Shown: in pieces, positions 10,114 to 19,680 of the stretch | Layout of the letters: the number at the start of each line of letters is the position of its first letter | Position numbering within the stretch: position 1 is the first letter of the stretch | Assembly: GCA_029990175.1 (NCBI GenBank) | Contig: JARKIP010000199.1 | Location: forward strand, 310,001-374,000 | Reading direction: 5' to 3' | DNA: 64,000 bases | DNA from: Petunia secreta | Lineage: Eukaryota > Streptophyta > Magnoliopsida > Solanales > Solanaceae | Translations under genes and position numbers: made by a program | Notes under the pieces: generated by a model | Database searches by the model: none | Told to the model about the DNA's origin: nothing | Seen by the model: only the letters and a program-made list of their open reading frames with translations

Positions 10114-11085
10114 ATGTCTACCGAAGGCGAAGACTTTGCTAAGAGTGCCCTTGCTACTATTCTAGCCAAATTGGATAGTATGCACTTGAGGATTGAAAGC
10201 CTCGAGCGGGTGAACTCTAGTGCTCTAGTTGAGCAAGGGACGTCTAATGTCCCATCGGAAAAGGGGACCCTGAGCGTCCAAGTCGAGAAAGGGGCCCCGA
10301 GTGCCCAAGTGGAAGTCTCGAGTACTCCTAACTTTACCCCGGAACAAGTAAGCCATGTCATTGAATTGCTCAATCAAGAACGGGTAAAGGAGGACCGAGA
10401 GAGAATTGAACGAACAGGCATTCCCTGTATCTTGGATAATCCCCCAAGAAACATCCCATTACCAAGACCCATCCGAAACGTGCAACCTCTTGAGCAAGTC
10501 GATGAAGCTCAAGAAGGGGAGGAAGCCGACTATGGTGATGATATGTATGGGTTTGATGATCACTTTCAACCAAGGAGAGGTATGAATTAGGGTCGAAATG
10601 TGGATCGTGGTAGGGGCCGAGGTCGAGGGCCACCTATGGGATATGTTGGAGGGAATGCGAGGAGGGAGTATGGTGTGAATGAAGATCACTATGGGGGCCA
10701 ACCGGAGCCATTCCGTGGGGGTCGTGACAACAACAACAACAATCTTAATAGTGTGAAGATCACTATTCCTCCTTTCAAAGGGAGTAGTGATCCGGCGGAG
10801 TACCTTGATTGGAAGTTGTCCATGGAGCGTATATTTGACACCAATGATATGCCCGAAGTGAAGAAGACCAAGTATGCTATCTCTACCTTTGAGTCCTTTG
10901 CTTCTACATGGTGGGAGTCGGTGAAGAGGAGTAGAAGGAGGATGGGGATGGTTATTAATCTTACTTGGGATGAGTTGATCCGTGTGATGGATGAAAAGTA
11001 CTTGACTAACCAATGCCGAGTGGAACAACAAAGGCGTCTATATGAATTGAAACAAGGTTCCAAGACGGTTGGGGAGTACTTCAAT
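10114..11085 (+). pseudogene. E2 gag, 5' part (stop at 10588, cut by E3)
   Basis: Starts MSTEGEDFAKSALATILAK, matching the starts of E3 and E4 gag. It then has an RPIRNVQPLEQVDEAQEGEE segment, an RGRGRG stretch and the gag core (DPAEYLDWKLSMERIFDT, TWWESVKRSRRRMGM). A TAG at 10588 replaces the tryptophan seen in E3 and E4 (MNWGR). The reading is cut at YFN by the E3 insertion and resumes at 17520. The ATG at 10114 is preferred over the upstream in-frame ATG at 10084, because only this start is shared by all three relatives. Confidence 0.88.
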
Positions 11086-11863
11086 GTAAAGATAAGAGGA
11101 ACGAGATGCGTTCCGAACTCCCTACAAGGTAACCACGGAGAACTTGTTCCGTGATACCCCCGTATCGGTGTCGAAAAGAGCCTACGCTATGCAACTACCC
11201 TCGAGCCACACTTGGGACTCGCAAATAGAATGATCGGGTTTTCGGTTCAAGACTCAACTAGGTTCCACTAGTGAATTCAAGCAACCAAGAAAGGGTTTCT
11301 TCATAAAAAGAGATAAACTCTATTCATCATTCATAAGATTCAAAGGTAAGCTAATGTTTGAAGAGGCTAAGTGAAGTATTTATAGGCTTCACTTAGTCAT
11401 ACTAAAAGGTCTAAAATACCCCCAAAGTGGGTTAAAACAAATAAGGCCACGCAGGGCTATAGTTGGAAGTTCAAGCCAAAAGTAATAAAATATCCCGCAG
11501 GCTAACACAGGGGGAGGCGCTCCGCCTCCAGGTTGAGGCGCTCTGCCTCAGGATGAGGCGCTCCGCCTCAGGATGAGGCACTCCACCTTCTTCTGCTCAG
11601 CTCTCTGCTTTTTGGTAGGCGCTCCGCCTCAGCTTTGAGGTGCTCCGCCTCCTTCTGGAACTTGTGCAAGAGGCTCAAAATGAGCTTGAGGTGGATCACC
11701 TTGGAGCCCAAGTAGTCCTCCATCCATGGCACACCAAAGCATGCTCTTCAAGTCGCTCTTGGGGCCTTCTTCCATACTCTTCCAAGTCAAGTGAAGATGG
11801 GTATCTTGGATCAACTTGGCTTGACTCCGAGTGAAGGGTCTTGTGAGGATTTGGATCTTATCA
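11086..11863 (-). repeat. E3 3' LTR (first 24 bp deleted)
   Basis: Aligns with 16739-17519 (778 against 781 bp). It contains a TATA box (complement of 11379-11384) and a hairpin block at 11514-11652 with GAGGCGCTCCGCCTC units. It ends CTTATCA next to the PPT complement. Confidence 0.9.
11514..11652. repeat. GC-rich hairpin block in E3 3' LTR
   Basis: Six to seven units of the GAGGCGCTCCGCCTC type: a 6-bp stem, GAGGCG with CGCCTC, and a 3-base centre. One unit reads CTCTGCCTC and one CACTCCACC, losing pairs. The right LTR copy is 17167-17308. Unlike E2 and E4, the outer pair is G:C rather than T:A. Confidence 0.85.
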
Positions 11864-11878
11864 TCCTCCCCTTCTTGA
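11864..11878 (-). other. E3 polypurine tract
   Basis: TCCTCCCCTTCTTGA adjoins the LTR. On the element's strand this is TCAAGAAGGGGAGGA, the same tract as in E2 (21413-21425) and E4 (35529-35543). Confidence 0.9.
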
Positions 11879-11892
11879 GAAGATTTCCTCCT

Positions 11893-14800
11893 CTAAATCA
11901 AGGCTTTGGCTCTCATGGCATCAACAACTTCTCGGGGTGGCCCCAACTCTCTTTTGTTCTTCTTGATCGTCACGTTGACATAGGCTTCTTCCAAGATCTT
12001 CCCCGCCTTAGCATGGGGCTTAGAACCTACAAGCAACGACAAGCAAAAATAAGCAAACGTCCTACTTTGGAAGTAGGTTAGTGCAAGAAGTGTGGAAAAC
12101 ACACTCTTGTGATATAACCAAGTATCAATAACATTCATAAATATCAAGTCTCCAAAGAGAACCATGAGCACTTGGTTAGAGATCATCATGCACTCAACAA
12201 AATAATGAGCAAATAGGTCATGGGAAGATGGGAAATGCAAGATCAAGCTACCAAAATCCCCTTGAACCTTAAGCTCAAGATCAACACACCAACCTATCCT
12301 CGAGGTGTGATCAACATGTGGAGTGGAGTGAATCAAATAGCCCAACCTACAAGTAGGATCAAGCACTCCACTCCCCTTCTTTAGAGCAAATTTACTCACA
12401 CCAAGGGATTCCTCTTCCCCTCCAATTTCATCACCTAAGCAACCCTTCCCAATAGACAAACTTTCAAGAAAGGCATTGATGATGGCCTCTTCTTCATCAT
12501 AACCCAAACAAGAAATAGTAGGGTCACTCAAAGAGTCATTTACCTCATTCAAATTCGCACACAAGGGATTGCTTAAGGGGTCAAACCCTTCACAACATGG
12601 ATGCTTTATTTTACTACTCACCCTAGTCCGATACAAGTCATTACCACCAATGGCATTATCTTCAAACAATGGAAATGTAAAAACATGCATCTCAACATCA
12701 TGATCAAACATAGACAAGTTATCAAGACTAGGTTCTTTTCCCTCACTCGAGGAGTCATCGAAAACAAATCGTTCCATCTCACATGCAAAAGACTCCTCAA
12801 GGTCACAATTATGGTCAACTATCAATTCTTCTCTAGGGAGGGGTTCAATAAACAATAGGCTCACATCATGATGTGGCATAGCATCCCTTCCAACTAGTGT
12901 TTCACAAACAAACTCAAGTTGACAACTAGACTCTTCACTAGTGGCATATTCACTAGATGCTTCACAAGCTCCAACTAGTGTTGAGTCATCACAAGACAAG
13001 TAGGTAGTAGGTTCATGAAAAGGTGAAGCAACACTTACATTTGTAATACTTCCTTGGTCACTCGTAAGGCTTGAAATGTCATGTGTAACTCCTTCTTCAT
13101 GAAGCTCACATTGAGGCTCCAATGACTTGTCTTCCAATGTACCTACACAAGAACTCTCACAAGAAGAGATAGAAGATAAAGAAGGGTTAGAACAATGGGT
13201 GCTCTCACTCTCAATTTTTCCTTCCTCACCTCTCATCTCTCTCAATTTTACCTCAAGGTCAAGTGTAGTTTGTGGTGACAATCCACTCGCATCACTCCTC
13301 AAATCCTCTCCTTTTTCCTCTCTTGGATTGTCACCGGTCACTCCCTCACTTCTCTCTATCTTTTCTCTCTCATTTGAAGTGGAGTGACTCTCACTTTCAT
13401 CATGCTTCGGCAAGACAACAAGATTGTTTGCCTCGGGTTCAAGTACAATGGGTGATTTAGCTTTAGCCGCTTCTCTCAACTCCCGCATTCGTTTGTAGTC
13501 ATCACTCACTTGCTTGAGAGTTAGGGGTTTCAACACAAACTTCCTTCCTTCATGTTGAAGCGTGTAAGTGTTGACACGCCCGTTATGAACCGCTTGTCGA
13601 TCAAATTGCCAAGGCCTTCCAAAGAGAAGGTGGCAAGCTTGCATGGGCACCACGTCGAACAAGTGTTCATCCACATAACTACCCATTTTGAACTTGATCA
13701 TTGCTTGCTTCACTACCTTTAACTCTCCACATTCACTAAGCCATTGTAATCGATACGGCTTGGGGTGTTTCACGGTAGGCAATTTCAATTGGGATATAAG
13801 AGATTGACTCACAACATTAGTACAACTCCCGGAGTCAATGATCATAGAGCACACAACATCTTTGACCCGGCACCTAGCATGGAATAGATTTTCCCTTTGC
13901 AAGGTTTCACTATCCTCCACTATCATGGCTCCTAGACTCCTCCTCAAAACAAGGAAGGCACGGGCATCATCATCTTCCTCCATGGCAATCTCCCCATCAT
14001 CTCCCTCCTCATCACCCTCTACTCCCTCTTCCTCCTCGGGTTCACTATCTTGCTCATAGACCAAGTCACCAACAAGAACCATAGTTTTCCGGGTAGGGCA
14101 ATCTTTAGAGAGATGACCATAACCCTTACACTTAAAGCATTGAGTAGAAGAAGAGATTGGATTACCCAATTGAGTTCTAGAGTTACCTCCCACGGGTTGT
14201 GTAGACCTTTCGATAGGCTTCTTCACATCCTTGCTAGCACTTGCACCACTTGCACTTGGGAATTTGGCATTAGTTGTAGGAGATTTCCAATCCTTTGGCT
14301 TGTCCATCGGAGTAGTAGCACTACTCTTGTAACGAAAGGATTTCTCCTCTTTGAGCCACTTCTCGGCTTCAACCGCATCTTCATAGAGCTTGTAGCGGTC
14401 ATTGTACTTGTGAAACTTCAAGAGCGAAGCTATGTCTCGGTTTAAGCCCCCTTTGAAACGGATCATGGCCGTCTCATTGTCTTCCTCATCCAAGTCTAGA
14501 GTCATCCGGACTTGTTCAAACTCATTGAAGTACTCCCCAACCGACTTGGAACCTTGTTTCAATTCATAGAGACGCTTTTGTTGTTCCACTCGGTATTGGT
14601 TAGTCAAGTACTTTTCATCCATCACACGGATCAACTCAACCCAAGTAAGATTAATAACCATTCCCATCCTCCTTCTATTCCTCTTCACCGACTCCCACCA
14701 TGTAGAAGCAAAGGACTCAAAGGTAGAGATAGCATACTTGGTCTTCTTCACTTCGGGCATATCATTGGTGTCAAATATACGCTCCATGGACAACTTCCAA

Positions 14801-15465
14801 TCAAGGTACTCCGCCGGATCACTACTCCCTTTGAAAGGAGGAATAGTGATCTTCACACTATTAAGATTGTTGTTGTTGTCACGATCCCTACGGAATGGCT
14901 CCGGTTGGCCCCCATAGTGATCTTCATTCACACCACACTCCCTCCTCGCATTCCCTCCAACATATCCCATAGGTGGCCCTCGACCTCGGCCCCTACCTCG
15001 ATCCACATTACGACCCCAATTCATACCTCGTCTCGGTTGAAAGTGATCATCAAAACCATACACATCGTCACCATAATCAACTTCCTCCCCTTCTTGAGCT
15101 TCATCGACTTGCTCAAGAGGTTGCACGTTTTGGATGGGTCTTGGTAATGGGATGTTTCTTGGGGGATTATCCAAGATACGGGGAATGCCCGTTCGTTCAA
15201 TTCTCTCTCGATCTTCCTTTACCCGTTGTTGATTGAGCAATTCAACAACTTGCTCCGGGGTAAAGGTAGGGCTACTCGAGCCTTCACCGGCCTCAATTTG
15301 GACACTCGGGGTCCTCTTTTCAATTGGGACACTCGGGGTCCCTTGGTCACCTTGGGTACTTGAGGCACCCTTTTCAAGTGACTCAATCCTTTGAGTCATG
15401 ACATCCATCTTGGCAAGAAGGCTAGCCAAGGCCTCCTTGATGAAATCTTGACCTTCGTTGGCCAT
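11893..15465 (-). CDS. E3 gag-protease-ORFX polyprotein (1190 aa)
   Basis: One open frame. Residues 1 to about 440 are gag: coiled N-terminus, RGRGRG stretch, and a core with DPAEYLDWKLSMERIF. A CCHC zinc knuckle (CFKCKGYGHLSKDC) is at 443-456. An acidic EEEEGVEGDEEGDDGE run follows. The aspartic protease has DSGSC with catalytic D544. From about residue 690 (KAKSPIVLEPE) to about 1150 comes ORFX: acidic, Ser/Glu/Asp/Cys-rich, ending in a hydrophobic part (LFGDLIFMNVIDTWLYHKS, then LLALTYFQSRTF). The last part, HAKAGKILEEAY, matches the integrase tail of E2 (HAKAKKNLEEAY). A TAG at 11893 stops the frame before the LTR where E4 has TCG. Start chosen at MANEGQD, not the upstream MFLFF. Gag is close to E2's; RT and integrase are absent. 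Confidence 0.85.
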   Translation of the reverse strand: MANEGQDFIKEALASLLAKMDVMTQRIESLEKGASSTQGDQGTPSVPIEKRTPSVQIEAGEGSSSPTFTPEQVVELLNQQRVKEDRERIERTGIPRILDNPPRNIPLPRPIQNVQPLEQVDEAQEGEEVDYGDDVYGFDDHFQPRRGMNWGRNVDRGRGRGRGPPMGYVGGNARRECGVNEDHYGGQPEPFRRDRDNNNNLNSVKITIPPFKGSSDPAEYLDWKLSMERIFDTNDMPEVKKTKYAISTFESFASTWWESVKRNRRRMGMVINLTWVELIRVMDEKYLTNQYRVEQQKRLYELKQGSKSVGEYFNEFEQVRMTLDLDEEDNETAMIRFKGGLNRDIASLLKFHKYNDRYKLYEDAVEAEKWLKEEKSFRYKSSATTPMDKPKDWKSPTTNAKFPSASGASASKDVKKPIERSTQPVGGNSRTQLGNPISSSTQCFKCKGYGHLSKDCPTRKTMVLVGDLVYEQDSEPEEEEGVEGDEEGDDGEIAMEEDDDARAFLVLRRSLGAMIVEDSETLQRENLFHARCRVKDVVCSMIIDSGSCTNVVSQSLISQLKLPTVKHPKPYRLQWLSECGELKVVKQAMIKFKMGSYVDEHLFDVVPMQACHLLFGRPWQFDRQAVHNGRVNTYTLQHEGRKFVLKPLTLKQVSDDYKRMRELREAAKAKSPIVLEPEANNLVVLPKHDESESHSTSNEREKIERSEGVTGDNPREEKGEDLRSDASGLSPQTTLDLEVKLREMRGEEGKIESESTHCSNPSLSSISSCESSCVGTLEDKSLEPQCELHEEGVTHDISSLTSDQGSITNVSVASPFHEPTTYLSCDDSTLVGACEASSEYATSEESSCQLEFVCETLVGRDAMPHHDVSLLFIEPLPREELIVDHNCDLEESFACEMERFVFDDSSSEGKEPSLDNLSMFDHDVEMHVFTFPLFEDNAIGGNDLYRTRVSSKIKHPCCEGFDPLSNPLCANLNEVNDSLSDPTISCLGYDEEEAIINAFLESLSIGKGCLGDEIGGEEESLGVSKFALKKGSGVLDPTCRLGYLIHSTPHVDHTSRIGWCVDLELKVQGDFGSLILHFPSSHDLFAHYFVECMMISNQVLMVLFGDLIFMNVIDTWLYHKSVFSTLLALTYFQSRTFAYFCLSLLVGSKPHAKAGKILEEAYVNVTIKKNKRELGPPREVVDAMRAKALI

Positions 15466-15470
15466 TGTAC

Positions 15471-16647
15471 CTACAAAGAAAAGAAACAAGAGTTAGTCAA
15501 CACACCTCACTCACTCCCTCACTTGTGTTCACTCGGATCACTCGTTTGGTGGTGATGGCTTTTTCACTCTTGCTTGAACTCAAAGTTTCACGAAGTTGAA
15601 TAGTAAACCTAAACTTAATCACTCGACTCAAAAGCCCAATGCACTCCGGGGTGAGTGGAGTTAATAGGACTCGATTGGATCGCTAAGCACTTTGAGTGAG
15701 GACTTGAGTCAAACGGCACTACGGGTCTTCTTTGAGTTCTAGTCTCCGTTCTAAGGCACGATGATCCTAGTAGCTTGAAGTAATTAGTACTAATCAAGTA
15801 GGATTATACTCTAGTAGTACTAATTAGAAGCAATGCAAACAACAAAACACGAGAACCTAGAAGAAACTACCCAATTCCCAACGCTCAGGAAGTAGGCGCC
15901 CCGCCTCAGGATAGTAGGCGACCGCCCAGGGTAAAGCTCCAGGTGGAGGCGCTCCGCCTCAGTAGGGGAGGCGCTCCGCCTCAGGAAAATCCTGCAAGCT
16001 CACCAGATGGAGGCGCTCCGCCTCTTTGCTAGGCGCTCCGCCTCCTGCTGTTTCAGCACAGTTTCACTTCGGTTTTTCTTGGTTTTTCACCCAACAATCC
16101 AACTAATCAAGCGTTGTTTTAGCAATTCAAAGGTACCCCAATGTTGTTTCAATAACAAGAACAAACCCCAACAACTTTTATCAAACCCCAATCGAAAACA
16201 AACAATCCACCATGATCTTCATCTTTAAAGCTAGGGTTTCAAAATTTTCAAATTTTCATAGGGTTTCCAATTTTCAATTCATGCAATACAACTCCAAATT
16301 GGGTGTTTAAGGTACCAAAAGAACAGGAATCACACAAGGACCAAACACCAATATCAAGTTTTCAATCCAACTTCAATTCAACCCAAGAATCAATCTAAAA
16401 TCATCAAGAACAAGTTCATCAAGGGTTTAAGGGGTTTTGGGGTTTCGATTTTTCAATCTTCACCAATCCAAGTGTTTTTGGTATCCAAACAACGGGATTT
16501 CAACCACGATCAAGAATCTATAGCACCCATATCATGAATCATTCAAACCAACAAGTTACACCAAATTTTTAGATTTTCAATTTTTCAATTTTTTTGTAGT
16601 TTTCTTCTTTTAATAACAACAAACAAGAACCTAAAGTCGAAACTAAC
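15471..16647 (-). other. Possible leader intron of E3
   Basis: On the minus strand, CCTAG|GTTAGTTT near the PBS and TTCTTTGTAG|GTACA before the gag ATG match splice-site patterns. Positions correspond to those in E2 and E4. Not demonstrated. Confidence 0.28.
15892..16043. repeat. GC-rich hairpin block in E3 leader
   Basis: Units AGGCGCCCCGCCT, GAGGCGCTCCGCCTC (three or more) and TAGGCGCTCCGCCTC. Most have the same centre as the units in E3's own LTR and differ from those of E2 and E4. The block lies between PBS and gag, as in the relatives. Confidence 0.85.
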
Positions 16648-16699
16648 CTAGGCACGAAGAATCAAGGGTAAGGGTTTGTAGAAACAAAACCCGAGCCTT

Positions 16700-16711
16700 G
16701 CTCTGATACCA
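16700..16711 (-). other. E3 primer binding site
   Basis: GCTCTGATACCA is the complement of TGGTATCAGAGC, three bases from the LTR start at 16715. Confidence 0.92.
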
Positions 16712-16714
16712 AGA

Positions 16715-17519
16715 TGATAAGAATCAAAAACGCGGAAAGTAAAGATAAGAGGAACGAGACGCGTTCCGAACTCCCTACAAGGTAACCACGGAGAACTTGT
16801 TCCGTGATACCCCCGTATCGGTGTCGAAAAGAGCCTACGCTATGCAACTACCCTCGAGCCACACTTGGGACTCGCAAATAGAATGATCGGGTTTTCGGTT
16901 CAAGACTCAACTAGGTTCCACTAGTGAATTCAAGCAACCAAGAAAGGGTTTCTTCATAAAAAGAGATAAACTCTATTCATCATTCATAAGATTCAAAGGT
17001 AAGCTAATGTTTGAAGAGGCTAAGTGAAGTATTTATAGGCTTCACTTAGTCATACTAAAAGGTCTAAAATACCCCCAAAGTGGGTTAAAACAAATAAGGC
17101 CACGCAGGGCTATAGTTAGAAGTTCAAGCCAAAAGTAATAAAATATCCCGCAGGCCAACACAGGGGGAGGCGCTCCGCCTCCAGGTTGAGGCGCTCCGCC
17201 TCAGGATGGTGAGGCGCTCCGCCTCAGGATGAGGCGCTCAACCTTCTTCTGCTCAGCTCTCTGCTTTTTGGTAGGCGCTCCGCCTCAGCTTTGAGGCGCT
17301 CCGCCTCCTTCTGGAACTTGTGCAAGAGGCTCAAAATGAGCTTGAGGTGGATCACCTTGGAGCCCAAGTAGTCCTCCATCCATGGCACACCAAAGCATGC
17401 TCTTCAAGTCGCTCTTGGGGCCTTCTTCCATACTCTTCCAAGTCAAGTGAAGATGGGTGTCTTGGATCAACTTGGCTTGACTCCGAGTGAAGGGTCTTGT
17501 GGGGATTTGGATCTTATCA
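16715..17519 (-). repeat. E3 5' LTR
   Basis: 805 bp, TGATAAGAATC...GATCTTATCA. TATA complement (TTTATA) at 17032-17037; hairpin block 17167-17308. A short minus-strand frame in it (MIQDTHLHLTWKSMEEG) is the LTR-encoded polyprotein tail seen in E2 and is not a separate gene. Confidence 0.92.
17167..17308. repeat. GC-rich hairpin block in E3 5' LTR
   Basis: Partner of 11514-11652. Here the second unit is intact (CTCCGCCTC) where the left copy has CTCTGCCTC, and a 3-base GGT insertion is present between units. Confidence 0.85.
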
Positions 17520-18082
17520 GGATGACTCTAGACTTGGATGAGGAAGACAATGAGACGTCCATGATCCGTTTCAAAAGTGGCTTAAACCGAGACATAGCTT
17601 CACTCTTGAAGTTTCACAAGTACAATGATCACTACAAGCTATTTGAGGATGCGGTTGAAGCCGAGAAGTGGCTCAAAGAGGAGAAATCCTTTCGTTACAA
17701 GAGTAGTACTACTACTCCATTGAACAAGCCAAAGGATTGGAAGTCTCCTACAACTAATGCCAAATTCCCAAGTGCAAGTGGTGCAAGTGCTAGCAAGGAG
17801 GTGAAGAAGCCTTTTGAAAGGTCGACACAACCCGTGGGAGGTAACTCTAGAACTCACTTGAGTTATCCAATCTCTTCTTCTACTCAATGCTTTAAGTGTA
17901 AGGGTTATGGTCATCTCTCTAAAGATTGCCCTACCCGGAAAACTATGGTTCTTGTGGGTGACTTGGTCTATGAGCAAGATAGTGAACCCGAGGAAGAAGA
18001 GGGAGTAGAGGGTGAGGATGAGGGAGATGATGGGGAGATTACCATGGAAGAAGATGATGATGCCCATGCCTTCCCTTTGTGA
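17520..18082 (+). pseudogene. E2 gag, 3' part
   Basis: Continues E2 gag after E3 (RMTLDLDEEDNET...). It includes the CCHC knuckle CFKCKGYGHLSKDC and the acidic EEEEGVEGEDEGDDGE run. A one-base deletion near 18070, relative to E3 and E4, shifts the frame and gives a stop at 18080-18082. The protease continues in another frame from 18079. E3 is the source of the left interruption. Confidence 0.88.
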
Positions 18083-19680
18083 GGAGGAGTCTAGGAGCCA
18101 TGTGTGTGGAGGATGTTGAGACCTTACAAAGAGAGAACCTTTTTCATTCCAAATGCCGAGTCATGGGTCTCATTTGCTCTATGATCATTGACTCGGGAAG
18201 TTGTGCTAATGTTATTAGCCAAACACTAGTTGCCCAATTGAAAATACCTACCTTGAAACACCCAAATCCTTATAGGCTACAATGGCTTAGTGAGTGTGGT
18301 GAGTTGAGGGTGGTTAAGCAATGTTTGATCAAGTTCAAGATTGGGAACTATGTGGATGAGCACATGTTCGATGTCGTGCCTATGCAAGCATGCCACCTAC
18401 TCTTTGGTAGGCCTTGGCAATTTGATCGACGTGTGGTTCATAATGGTCATGCCAACACCTATACGGTGACGCATGATGGGAAAAAGTTTGTGCTCCAACC
18501 CTTGACTCCCAAACAAGTGAGCGATGATTACAAATGGATGCGGGAGTTGAAAGAAGCGGCAAAGGCTAAGTCAGTGGTTGAGACTAGCCCTTTGTCCAAA
18601 AGCTTGGTGGCAATCCCACCAACTTCTACCGGTGGCATATGTGCCATGATGCAACCGGGCGAGGTCCTAAAGGGGAATGATGGCAACAAGCTTCTCATAT
18701 GCCTAGTGCACAAAGGTATGGTTCTAACCTCCGATCTTGATTTTTCTACTAACCCTTTGCCTAGTGTTTTTGAGAATGTTTTGAAGGATTTTGGTGACAT
18801 GTTCCCGGATGAGATGCCGGATGGATTACCTCCTTTAAGGGGTATTGAGCATCAAATCGACTTTGTCCCGGGATCCCAAATCCCAAACAAACCGGCCTAT
18901 AGGAGCAATCCGGAAGACACAAAGGAATTGCAAAAGCAAGTTGATGATTTGCTCACTAAAGGCTTGGTGAGGGAAAGCTTGAGTCCTTGTGCCGTACCCG
19001 TGATCCTTGTTCCCAAAAAGGATGGCACTTGGAGGATGTGCGTTGATTGTCGTGCCGTGAACAAAATAACGGTAAAGTACCGACATCCTATTCCCCGACT
19101 TGATGATATGTTAGATGAATTGAGTGGTTCATGTGTTTTTAGCAAAATAGACATTAGGTCCGGCTACCATCAAATTCGGATGAAACCCGGAGATGAGTGG
19201 AAAACCGCATTCAAGACCAAATTTGGTCTCTATAAATGGTTGGTGATGCCCTTTGGGCTCTCCAACGCACCTAGTACTTTCATGAGGCTAATGAACCATG
19301 TTCTAAAGCCATTCATCAACAAGTTTGTGGTCGTCTACTTTTACGATATATTGATCTATAGTAAATCAATAGACGACCATGTTGATCACCTTAGGCAAGT
19401 CCTTGAAGTGTTGAGGGCCGAGAAGCTCTATGCTAATTTAAAAAAGTGTGCCTTTGGTGTTGAGAAGGTAGTCTTTCTTGGGTTTGTTGTGAGTGCCCAA
19501 GGAGTGGAAGTGGATGAGTCTAAGGTAGAGGCCATACGTGATTGGCCTACTCCTACTACCGTGACTCAAGTGAGGAGCTTTCATGGTCTTGCTAGCTTTT
19601 ATAGGCGATTTGTGAAAGACTTTAGCTCCCTTGCCGCTCCACTCACCGAATTGGTGAAGAAGGACAAACCTTTTGTTTAG
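18079..19680 (+). pseudogene. E2 protease and reverse transcriptase
   Basis: The protease has MIIDSGSCANVISQTL (D at 18190-18192) and the conserved LLFGRPWQFDR block. A linker leads to RT: VPKKDGTWRMCVDCRAVNK, FSKIDIRSGYHQIRM, MPFGLSNAPSTFMRLMN. The catalytic box reads YFYDIL instead of YFDDIL; codon 19342-19344 is TAC. One of the two metal-binding aspartates is therefore lost and the enzyme should be dead. A TAG at 19678-19680, where relatives have Trp (FxWG), ends the frame before RNase H. The lineage looks CRM/Reina-like from SFHGLASFYRRFVKDFS. Confidence 0.92.

Larger units (their letters stand above)
11086..17519 (-). mobile_element. E3: non-autonomous relative of E2/E4, minus strand, inserted in E2 gag
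   Basis: Two LTRs of about 0.8 kb ending TGATAAG/CTTATCA, PPT complement at 11864 and PBS complement at 16700 give the minus orientation. One long frame carries gag, protease and ORFX but no RT, RNase H or integrase. The left LTR lacks its first 24 bases and the adjoining 20 or so bases of E2 gag are also missing, so a small deletion removed the left junction and target copy. The right flank GGATG is the expected remaining copy. The LTRs differ at about 1% of sites. Confidence 0.9.

Noticed and set aside
10459..11031. Long minus-strand frame opposite E2 gag
   Set aside because: Shadow of gag; His/Ile/Pro-rich text without a domain.
12020..12500. Envelope-like gene at the end of E3 ORFX
   Set aside because: Hydrophobic segments exist, but there is no signal peptide, no separate start and no fusion or cleavage motif.
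14512..15147. Long + strand open frame opposite E3 gag
   Set aside because: It is antisense to a well-supported gag frame. The same antisense frame appears opposite E2 gag (10459-11031), as expected from composition.
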